DNA of 16,408 bases. Source: Clostridium sp. Lineage in GTDB: Bacteria; Bacillota; Clostridia; Clostridiales; Clostridiaceae. Position numbers and translations under genes: made by a program. Shown here piece after piece: positions 1 to 6,338 of the stretch. The stretch covers positions 1 to 16,408 of the forward strand of contig DPOH01000131.1 in the NCBI GenBank assembly GCA_003539755.1. The letters are read 5' to 3'. The first letter of the stretch is position 1. Each line of letters begins with the position of its first letter. The notes under the pieces are model-generated. The model had not been told where the DNA came from, did no database searches, and saw nothing but the letters and a program-made list of their open reading frames with translations.

Positions 1-203
1 AATATATAATTTCTGCATTTTGCGACACAGGAATTCCATTTTTTATACTTTTTATTTAGCTTTTTTTATTGTTATAATAATACTTTAAAAAGGTCACACA
101 TCTTATTACATATCAAAGATATTTACCTCAAATATGTAGGTAAAAAATATGCACTAATTCAATGTTCCTTCTATTGGAATAAAAAATGCACATCAAATCA
201 TTT

Positions 204-231
204 TTTACATATTATTAATATACATTATACA
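204..231 (+). promoter_or_regulatory. Candidate promoter of the two-TM protein
   Basis: TTTACA (204-209) and TATACA (226-231) are separated by 16 bp and lie about 60 bp upstream of the start codon. The rest of 1-290 is AT-rich without a convincing gene. It contains a 7-bp inverted repeat, TTTACCT...AGGTAAA, near 131-153 that could be an operator or a weak hairpin. Confidence 0.4.
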
Positions 232-290
232 TTTAATTATTTTTAATATGTAACTGATAAAAAATACATTTTGGAGGAGAGTTATTACTA

Positions 291-914
291 ATGAAATTTC
301 TTAACAATAATCTTAAATCTAAATCATCTGCAAAAAATACAGTATATAAAAAAAACTTATTAATACCAATATCGATATTACTTTCATTAACGATATTAAC
401 ATGCTTAACACTTACTATATTAGTAAGAAAAGATATCAAAACTATTATGAATTCCACATCAAAAATAACTACTAAGAGCATTAACTTGTGGAAACATCCA
501 AAACTCATAGGTACTAAGGATACAGACCCTACTACTAAATTATCTAACATTACTAATAAACCTAATATTAATTCTAATAACCGAGGATTAATTTCAAAAA
601 TAACGAATAAAAATATTACTTTACAGCCAATATATTTATTTAATAAACAATTACCTTTTTATAGAAAAGTTAATATTAACAAATCTCCTTTTTTAAGCTT
701 CATGAGCACTATTGAGGTTTTCTATTCAATAAGTATTTTATTAATACTTTCTATTATTATTATAGTATTAATTATTGCACTTTTATCTAGACCAGTAATA
801 GATTTTTTTGCTTCTCTAGACCCTATGTATCTATTTAAAAGAAATAAAGCTGCAAATATCATAAGTAACGAAATGGATATAAATTCACATGATAAAATCA
901 CAAAAAACTTTTAA
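291..914 (+). CDS. Hypothetical protein with two membrane segments
   Basis: A 207-aa protein that I do not recognise. GGAGGAG lies about 10 nt before the ATG. There is a basic N-terminus (K/R-rich, 1-22), a hydrophobic segment at about 23-45, and a hydrophilic Asn/Thr/Lys-rich stretch at 46-140 that probably lies outside the membrane. A second hydrophobic segment follows at about 144-165, then a short C-terminal tail. No catalytic motif or cysteine pattern is visible. It appears monocistronic, with its own promoter and terminator. A membrane sensor or structural role would be a guess. Confidence 0.6.
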   Translation: MKFLNNNLKSKSSAKNTVYKKNLLIPISILLSLTILTCLTLTILVRKDIKTIMNSTSKITTKSINLWKHPKLIGTKDTDPTTKLSNITNKPNINSNNRGLISKITNKNITLQPIYLFNKQLPFYRKVNINKSPFLSFMSTIEVFYSISILLILSIIIIVLIIALLSRPVIDFFASLDPMYLFKRNKAANIISNEMDINSHDKITKNF

Positions 915-938
915 TAAATTAATTTTAATTATAGAAAC

Positions 939-974
939 GCCCTACAAAATACCATAATATTATGTCTGTAGGGC
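939..974 (+). terminator. Hairpin terminator after the two-TM gene
   Basis: GCCCTACA (939-946) pairs perfectly with TGTAGGGC (967-974). The inner part can pair further through ATAATATTAT. It is followed by an interrupted T-rich stretch, so it is a moderately good terminator, and it sits 25 bp after the stop codon. Confidence 0.6.
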
Positions 975-1087
975 TATCTATTTATAATACAATTCTCCAT
1001 ATCACACCAAAGTGTAATTTCTATATTTAATCACTTACTTTAAAAATTATTGATATTTATTTTAGCATTACTTATAGGTCCAAAACT

Positions 1088-1618
1088 TTAATCTCTAAGA
1101 CTTGCTTTCACTGAATTAATCCAATTTTCAATTGCCTCCGTCAGTATAAATTGTTGTTGTAAAACTTGCTTTGCTGTTTCAGAAATCTCAGAAATATCTT
1201 TTTTACTCTCTATATTTTCTTCTATATACTGTTTGCGGATTTTAATATTTTCCTCAATGTTATTTAAACATTGTTCTTGTTCTTCCTTTGAAAGACTTTT
1301 TAAATTTACTATTACTGCATTGAAATCAAGAAATATATCTATTGGTTTTTCTGAAATACCCAACATTAATTTTTTTAATTGTGTTTTTCCATCTGATGTT
1401 AAAGAATAGACAGCTTTTTCTGCCATGCTCTTTTCTTTAATCATAGTTTTTTTTACGTATCCCTTTTCTTCTAGTTGTATTACCTTTTTGTATATTGAAG
1501 GTGTACTAATCTTTACCCACTTAGATATTTTACGATATTCCACTAATTTTTGAACATCATATGCACTTAATGACTGCTCTTCTAACATTCCTAATACTAT
1601 CAAATCAATTGTTGACAT
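1088..1618 (-). CDS. PadR-family transcriptional regulator
   Basis: A 176-aa regulator. The N-terminal winged helix (about 1-82) reads IDLIVLGMLEEQSLSAYDV, then STPSIYKKVIQLEEKGYV and YSLTSDGKTQL, the standard PadR pattern. The C-terminal half (about 95-176) is a charged helical region, as in PadR proteins with a Vir-like dimerisation domain. The ATG at 1618 is chosen because AAAGGAAG lies just upstream; an in-frame TTG at 1636 would overlap that ribosome site. It is divergent from a MATE exporter across a 147-bp gap packed with tandem palindromes. By family precedent (LmrR, PadR) it probably represses the transporter and itself and responds to a compound the pump exports. The ligand is unknown. 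Confidence 0.9.
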   Translation of the reverse strand: MSTIDLIVLGMLEEQSLSAYDVQKLVEYRKISKWVKISTPSIYKKVIQLEEKGYVKKTMIKEKSMAEKAVYSLTSDGKTQLKKLMLGISEKPIDIFLDFNAVIVNLKSLSKEEQEQCLNNIEENIKIRKQYIEENIESKKDISEISETAKQVLQQQFILTEAIENWINSVKASLRD

Positions 1619-1644
1619 TAAATCACTTCCTTTCAAAAATTTGG

Positions 1645-1673
1645 TTGACTACTATAATTTATAGTACTATAAT
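1645..1673 (+). promoter_or_regulatory. Promoter of the MATE gene
   Basis: TTGACT (1645-1650), a 17-bp spacer and a perfect TATAAT (1668-1673). The -10 lies inside the second 15-bp operator repeat and the first repeat fills the spacer. A regulator bound there would block RNA polymerase. Confidence 0.7.
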
Positions 1674-1710
1674 TTATAGTAGTGTAATTTATAATACTAT
1701 AATTTATATT
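1651..1710. repeat. Four tandem 15-bp near-palindromes, candidate PadR operator
   Basis: Copies lie at 1651-1665, 1666-1680, 1681-1695 and 1696-1710. The consensus ACTATAATTTATAGT is palindromic except at its centre. The first two copies are identical; copies 3 and 4 carry three and one substitutions. The array is perfectly contiguous in a 15-bp period, so alternate copies are about three helical turns apart. It covers the transporter promoter and lies directly downstream of the padR promoter. Binding by the adjacent PadR is inferred. Confidence 0.75.
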
Positions 1711-1720
1711 GATATGGGTT

Positions 1721-1749
1721 ATATTATTTCATTTTACACAATATGTCAA
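1721..1749 (-). promoter_or_regulatory. Promoter of padR
   Basis: On the minus strand TTGACA (1749-1744), a 17-bp spacer and TAATAT (1726-1721). The start would be near 1714, so the transcript crosses the operator array before reaching padR. It faces the MATE promoter, giving two overlapping, head-on promoters. Confidence 0.6.
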
Positions 1750-1765
1750 CAAAGGAGTGTTCTTT

Positions 1766-3157
1766 ATGGAAAAAGTCAACAAAAAATTAAACTTATTAGG
1801 AGCTGCACCAATTCCTAAAGCTCTTATAGCAATGGGCCTTCCAACTATGATTGGTATGATGATAAATGCACTATACAACTTAGTAGATGCATATTTCGTT
1901 GGTGGGCTTGGCACTAGTCAAATGGGAGCTATATCTGTTGCCTTTCCCATTGGGCAAGTTATTGTAGGTCTAGGTTTACTATTTGGAAATGGAGCAGCTT
2001 CATATCTCTCTAGATTATTAGGGCGGGAAGAAAAAGAAAAAGCTAGCAAAGTTGCCAGTACTGCTTTATGTAGCAGCATTTTAGTTGGTGTAATAGTTAT
2101 TATATGTTCTTTAATTTTCTTAAAACCAATTCTTATATCCTTAGGTGCAACTGAAAGTATACTTCCTTATGCCATGACTTATACAACTATCTATATATCC
2201 TCATCTATTTTCAACGTATTTAATGTAACAATGAACAATATTGTAACAAGTGAAGGTGCAGCAAAAACTACTATGCATACTATGATAACAGGAGCTGTTC
2301 TAAATATAATCTTAGATCCTATATTCATTTATGCTTTAAATCTCAACATAGCTGGTGCTGCAATTGCCACTGCTGTTTCTCAATTTATTTCTACTTCTCT
2401 CTACATTTCCTATATCTTAAGTAAAAAAAGTGCTTTTAAATTTACTACAAATGAATGTTGCTTTTCTAAAGAAATAATGTCAGAAATTTTAAAAATCGGT
2501 ATTCCAACATTACTATTTCAATTACTAACAAGCCTTGCAATTACTCTTGTAAATATTAAATCTACCGCATATGGAGACTCTGTCATAGCTGGAATGGGAG
2601 CTGTAACAAGAATTATTTCCTTAGGAAGTCTTATGGTATTTGGTTTTATCAAAGGATTTCAGCCTATCGCTGGATATAGTTATGGTGCTAAGAATTATAA
2701 CAGATTGCATGAATCAATAAGAACATCTATATTATGGACCACAATATTTTGTGTAATTGTTGGTCTAATACTATTCTTCTTTTCAACAACTATTATTTCT
2801 CAATTTACAAAAGATGATTATGAATTAATAGACATTGGCCAAAAATCATTAAAGGTAAATGGTTTATCGTTTATGCTATTTGGATATTATACTGTATATT
2901 CATCACTTTTCCTTGCACTTGGAAAAGCAAAAGAAGGTTTAATATTAGGAATATGCAGACAAGGTCTTTGCTTTATCCCAGTTATTTTAATTGCTCCAAT
3001 GCTAATAGGCATAAATGGTATTCTCTATGTTCAACCAATTGCTGATGTTCTATCTGCAATTATTACAATATTTATGTCTATATCTCTTTATAAAGATTTA
3101 AATACTGAAAAACTAAATACTACTGAAGTTGTTGATGCAAAAGTTAACTTAAACTAA
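1766..3157 (+). CDS. MATE-family multidrug efflux transporter
   Basis: A 463-aa inner-membrane exporter, the usual length for the family, with 12 predicted hydrophobic segments in two similar halves. These proteins expel cationic drugs and dyes using a Na+ or H+ gradient. Typical features are the N-terminal LGAAPIPKALIAMGLPTMIG, then NLVDAYFVGGLG at about 38-49 (the conserved TM1-TM2 region), and the second-half FGFIKGFQPIAGYSYGAK. It resembles the MepA-like branch. The ATG at 1766 follows AAAGGAG (1751-1757) at 8 nt, and an upstream in-frame start at 1709 has no ribosome site. Expression is probably controlled by the divergent PadR. The substrate is unknown. Confidence 0.93.
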   Translation: MEKVNKKLNLLGAAPIPKALIAMGLPTMIGMMINALYNLVDAYFVGGLGTSQMGAISVAFPIGQVIVGLGLLFGNGAASYLSRLLGREEKEKASKVASTALCSSILVGVIVIICSLIFLKPILISLGATESILPYAMTYTTIYISSSIFNVFNVTMNNIVTSEGAAKTTMHTMITGAVLNIILDPIFIYALNLNIAGAAIATAVSQFISTSLYISYILSKKSAFKFTTNECCFSKEIMSEILKIGIPTLLFQLLTSLAITLVNIKSTAYGDSVIAGMGAVTRIISLGSLMVFGFIKGFQPIAGYSYGAKNYNRLHESIRTSILWTTIFCVIVGLILFFFSTTIISQFTKDDYELIDIGQKSLKVNGLSFMLFGYYTVYSSLFLALGKAKEGLILGICRQGLCFIPVILIAPMLIGINGILYVQPIADVLSAIITIFMSISLYKDLNTEKLNTTEVVDAKVNLN

Positions 3158-3192
3158 TATAATTTAAATTATTATTTCTAATAAAAATAAAG

Positions 3193-3235
3193 CTTTCATA
3201 ATATATTCAATAACAAATATATTATGAAAGTTTTT
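3193..3235. terminator. Terminator after MATE, probably bidirectional
   Basis: A perfect 15-bp stem: CTTTCATAATATATT (3193-3207) with 3216-3230, an 8-nt loop, then TTTTT on the plus strand. On the minus strand the stem is followed by a T-rich stretch, so it could also end the minus-strand operon coming from the right. Confidence 0.8.
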
Positions 3236-3278
3236 CATTCTATAATAACAAACTCAATGATTAATGATAATTTTCACC

Positions 3279-3297
3279 TTTACTTATGATATGGTTC
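3279..3297 (-). other. Putative att site A, rlmH 3'-end-like direct repeat
   Basis: TTTACTTATGATATGGTTC matches 11845-11863 at 17 of 19 positions. On the minus strand this reads GAACCATATCATAAGTAAA, in frame GEPYHK-stop with the flanking base triplet, the C-terminal end typical of Firmicute RlmH. The two differences from site B are synonymous (CCA/CCG, AAG/AAA). It starts 25 bp after the end of the PD-(D/E)XK-like gene. SCC elements of staphylococci integrate at the equivalent rlmH codons (EAYHK-stop). The rest of rlmH is absent here, so this is a junction copy. Confidence 0.7.
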
Positions 3298-3321
3298 TCC
3301 GTAACTACTCTAAGTGAGTTT

Positions 3322-3927
3322 TTATTTATTATTTTTCACTACCCAAAACCATATATCTACATCTACACCAAAGGCTTGTCCAGCAGTTACACTAAATTTC
3401 TTTATTTCATATTTTTCTGTTGAAAATTCTTTTCTTATTATATAATCTAAATTTTCAACTAATATATTGCTATCTTCTATATTGCTTATATACTTATTTA
3501 TTAGTCTATAATATTTCACATAATCTTTGAATTTTTCATTGGGAACTTCTTTAATATGAGTAGCTATTATTATTTCATATTGATCAACCCCATCAATAAC
3601 TAACTCACTATTTTTATTAAAGTCTTTATTTATTGCATTTATATAACCTCTCATATCAGCTGAATCAAATGTATACATAGATTTTAATTCTATTATGTCT
3701 TTAATTTGATTATTTTCTAGTATTGCTAAATCTATTCTAGATTTTATTCCACTTGGATTATACTCTCTAGAAATAATATAATCATTATATTTACTATATA
3801 ACTCATATGCAATTCTATCTCTTATTAATAATTCATTTTTACCTGTCATTGAAAGATATGCTAATTCATTCTCCCTAAAAGAACTCATACTTTCCTTTAT
3901 TATTTCAACTAAACTATCAATATTCAC
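3322..3927 (-). CDS. PD-(D/E)XK nuclease-like protein
   Basis: A 201-aa protein starting at GTG, with AGGAGG 8 nt upstream. The pattern fits the PD-(D/E)XK fold: a helix with E32 (NELLIRDRIAYEL), then D66 in KSRIDLAIL, then E80-L-K82 in DIIELK. The C-terminal part (about 140-201) has no motif I recognise and ends WFWVVKNNK. It lies 33 bp downstream of the large serine recombinase on the same strand, probably in the same transcript, and is the last gene before the element boundary. A defence, DNA-processing or restriction-like role is possible, but only the fold signature is visible. The fold is also found in non-nucleases. Confidence 0.55.
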   Translation of the reverse strand: MNIDSLVEIIKESMSSFRENELAYLSMTGKNELLIRDRIAYELYSKYNDYIISREYNPSGIKSRIDLAILENNQIKDIIELKSMYTFDSADMRGYINAINKDFNKNSELVIDGVDQYEIIIATHIKEVPNEKFKDYVKYYRLINKYISNIEDSNILVENLDYIIRKEFSTEKYEIKKFSVTAGQAFGVDVDIWFWVVKNNK

Positions 3928-3960
3928 CCTTAAAACCTCCTTTGTTAATTCTATAGTTTA

Positions 3961-5622
3961 TTATATAGCAATATCTAAATTTATTTTATTTAATATAAAA
4001 TCTTTTAAAATAAAAGAAGAAGGAGAAGCCTTTTTTGACTCTCCTTCTTCTTTATTTAGATATTCTATTATATCATCGTTTATCTTTAACTTTATTGATT
4101 CTACTTCTCTATCTTTTCCTATTGTTATTTCTGATATCAACATATGAAGTAACATCTTTTTCTTTTCTCTAGTCTTACAATTAGTCAGAACTTTGCTAAA
4201 ATTTTGTAGTATTTCCTTTACTAATTCATATGGAACTTCTTCATTCGTTTCATCCATTATATTTATTAGTAATGGTTGTTTCTCTTCTTCTAGCTCATTA
4301 ATTATATCATCTATCTCTTGCTTTCTGTCTTGGAACTCTTTCTTTGTTAATATATCATCTTCATATGCTTCTAGCAGTTTATGTTTCTTATTGTCTAGCT
4401 TCTGAAGTTCTTTCTCTATTTTTTCTAATCTACTTTTTGATGGTTGTACATTACTTTTTCTAGTTTTATTGATATTATCTACAATAGTCCTTATCATCTT
4501 TTCATTAGATAGAAGCTCTGATATTTTCCCAAATACATAATCATTAGCTTTATCAACTCTTATAGCATTACTATTACAAACTGCTGTACCTTTATTTTTC
4601 CAGTTTCCACAAGCATAATATACTAATCTTCTTTTTGTTCCATCAGCTAGTTTATTTGTTGTTCTCATTATTACCATTCCAGCTCCACATACAGGACATT
4701 TTAGTATACCTGTTAATGGATATTCACCATCATATATTCTTTTAGGTTTTCCTTTTTTAGATTCCATTATTTTTTGAACCTTTTCCCATAGATTTATTTC
4801 TATTATAGGTTCATGTATTCCATCAACTATTATCGGATTAGGATTTATATTACGTCTTCTTTTCTCTGACCAGTCTTGTCTTACATTATATCTTATCTTT
4901 CCTATATAAACTGGATTAGTTAATATATCTCTTATAGAACCAACTGAAAAGTTATTGCCTTTTTTAGTTTTATACCCTAATTTATTTAACTTATTTGTTA
5001 TCGCTTTATATCCTTTACCATTAGAGTATTCATTGAATATTAACCTTACCGATTCAGCTTCCTTTTCATTTATTATTAGTTCAGTTTCTTTTCTCTTCTT
5101 ATTTTGAGATCCTTCTACTGAAACTATGTCATATCCAAGAACTTTATTTCCACACCACTTTCCTTCTCTTGCTCTTGCAAGCATTCCCATTTTAACATTC
5201 TGTGCTATAGTCCCTCTTTCAAATTCGCCTATCAATGCCATCATTTGAAATTGCATTTTTCCTGCTGGTGTACTGGTTTCAAAAGGTTCAGAATAAGATT
5301 TAAATGTTACATTATTCTTTTCAAATAGCTCTACCATTTTTAATACATCAGCTAACTTTCTACTTAGACGATTTATCTTCCATACTAAAACCATGTCAAA
5401 CTTTTTATTTTCCGAATCCTTTAACATCTGTTTTAGTTCTGGTCTATGCTTTATGTCTTTTCCACTTATCCCTCTATCTGAATATACTTTATAGATTTCC
5501 CAACCCTGTTTCTCACAGTATTCACTTAACAATCTATTTTGTTCATCGATACTATATCCTTCTTCTGCCTGCTCTATTGTTGAAACTCTACAATATATAG
5601 CTACAACTTTGTTTTTACTCAT
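3961..5622 (-). CDS. Large serine recombinase (integrase/excisionase of the element, Ccr-like by context)
   Basis: A 553-aa site-specific recombinase that cuts and rejoins att sites through a 5'-phosphoserine intermediate. Domains: resolvase catalytic domain about 5-150, with R12 and S14 in AIYCRVST and R85/R88 in WKINRLSR; recombinase DNA-binding domain about 160-290; zinc ribbon with C309, C312, C338 and C349; coiled coil about 396-452; C-terminal tail. All expected active-site residues are present. AAGGAGG precedes the ATG. The size matches SCC recombinases (CcrC and CcrA/B are about 450-560 aa) as well as phage integrases and TndX/TnpX. The Ccr-like reading rests on the neighbouring DUF927 helicase and DUF960 genes and the rlmH-type boundaries, not on an alignment. 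Confidence 0.93.
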   Translation of the reverse strand: MSKNKVVAIYCRVSTIEQAEEGYSIDEQNRLLSEYCEKQGWEIYKVYSDRGISGKDIKHRPELKQMLKDSENKKFDMVLVWKINRLSRKLADVLKMVELFEKNNVTFKSYSEPFETSTPAGKMQFQMMALIGEFERGTIAQNVKMGMLARAREGKWCGNKVLGYDIVSVEGSQNKKRKETELIINEKEAESVRLIFNEYSNGKGYKAITNKLNKLGYKTKKGNNFSVGSIRDILTNPVYIGKIRYNVRQDWSEKRRRNINPNPIIVDGIHEPIIEINLWEKVQKIMESKKGKPKRIYDGEYPLTGILKCPVCGAGMVIMRTTNKLADGTKRRLVYYACGNWKNKGTAVCNSNAIRVDKANDYVFGKISELLSNEKMIRTIVDNINKTRKSNVQPSKSRLEKIEKELQKLDNKKHKLLEAYEDDILTKKEFQDRKQEIDDIINELEEEKQPLLINIMDETNEEVPYELVKEILQNFSKVLTNCKTREKKKMLLHMLISEITIGKDREVESIKLKINDDIIEYLNKEEGESKKASPSSFILKDFILNKINLDIAI

Positions 5623-5664
5623 ACTAATCCCTCCTTAAATATATATCAGAAAAATAATATATAT

Positions 5665-5784
5665 TTATGAAGTATTTTTATTACTAATTTCTCTTATATG
5701 TTGTTCATTTATATATTCTAAAACCATATCTGATATTAAATCTATTATATCTACTATATTTTTTATATTACTATTATCACTCAT
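5665..5784 (-). CDS. Small 39-aa acidic protein upstream of the recombinase
   Basis: Begins MSDNSNIKNIVDIIDLISDM and ends in a hydrophilic tail. GGAGG lies 7 nt before the ATG. It sits between the resolvase-like gene (22 bp away) and the recombinase (42 bp away) on the same strand. The central part could form an amphipathic helix with Ile/Leu/Val on one face. The good ribosome site and operonic position support a real gene. A recombination directionality factor is possible but unproven. Confidence 0.55.
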   Translation of the reverse strand: MSDNSNIKNIVDIIDLISDMVLEYINEQHIREISNKNTS

Positions 5785-5806
5785 TGGTTTCCCTCCATTT
5801 TATTCT

Positions 5807-6196
5807 TTATCTGTTACTTAATTTTTTAGTGTAATACCGCACATAGTTTTTTATATTTTCTATAAAACAATCAGCTTCACAGAAACTTACTATTCTAGTA
5901 TCTGAGTTAATACATGCTTGTATTAATTCAAACAATTTATTGGTTTCAATATCTTCTATACTCCATATTAGCAACACCTCTATATTTGCTCTTATAATGT
6001 TATTTATCATCATATCTAAGTCTTTAGTTTCATTTACTTCATCAATATATATCTCATTTATTGGTGTAGCTGATTCTACTTCAAATTTTAGCCAACCTAA
6101 TCTTCCTACTCCATTATTGATTAAATCTTCATTTAATCTTTCTTTTCTCAAATATATTGCCAAATCTTTTCCTTTCACTTTTTCTTTAATTTGCAT
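5807..6196 (-). CDS. Catalytically dead resolvase-fold protein, N-terminal domain only
   Basis: A 129-aa protein matching the catalytic domain of the neighbouring recombinase. AIYLRKER (13-20) corresponds to AIYCRVST, GW at 34-35 to the QGW region, and VLLIWSIEDIET followed by KLFELIQACI...VSFCE (74-107) to VLVWKINRLSRK...VELF...KSYSE. The nucleophilic serine is replaced by E19 and the two active-site arginines by D82 and T85; only R17 is kept. There is no DNA-binding domain. Synteny is resolvase-like, 39-aa gene, recombinase, all on one strand. It could be a relic of a second recombinase (compare the CcrA/CcrB pairs) retained as a partner or regulator. The frame is intact over its full length, so it is not obviously a pseudogene. 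The ribosome site is only moderate (AGAGG/AGGAAG). Confidence 0.65.
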   Translation of the reverse strand: MQIKEKVKGKDLAIYLRKERLNEDLINNGVGRLGWLKFEVESATPINEIYIDEVNETKDLDMMINNIIRANIEVLLIWSIEDIETNKLFELIQACINSDTRIVSFCEADCFIENIKNYVRYYTKKLSNR

Positions 6197-6235
6197 TTTT
6201 TCTCTTCCTCTCTTTACTTAATTTTAATTATTTAA

Positions 6236-6323
6236 ATCCCGAATTCCCGTGTATTTTCAATACATATCTTTTAAAACTTAAAGTTTTAATTTATCTTTTA
6301 ACTTTTCCACGGGGTTTCGGGAT
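6236..6323. repeat. Long-range inverted repeat with inner hairpins
   Basis: ATCCCGAATTCCCGTG (6236-6251) pairs with CACGGGGTTTCGGGAT (6308-6323) at 14 of 16 positions. The arms are far more GC-rich than the surroundings. Between them lie GTATTttcAATAC (about 6251-6263) and TTAAAACttaaaGTTTTAA, giving a cloverleaf-like fold. It lies between the helicase stop and the resolvase-like start. On the plus strand the right arm is followed by TTTTT; on the minus (coding) strand there is no T tract, so a terminator for the helicase is not the simplest reading. It could be a protein-binding site, an RNA control element or an origin component. Confidence 0.6.
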
Positions 6324-6338
6324 TTTTCAACTTCTTAA

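Noticed and set aside
1651..1710. Tandem 15-bp units as a CRISPR array
   Set aside because: The units are contiguous with no spacers, and there are no cas genes. They are an operator-type array.
5304..5600. Plus-strand open frame antisense to the recombinase
   Set aside because: It lies wholly inside a well-supported catalytic domain on the other strand and has no ribosome site or family features.
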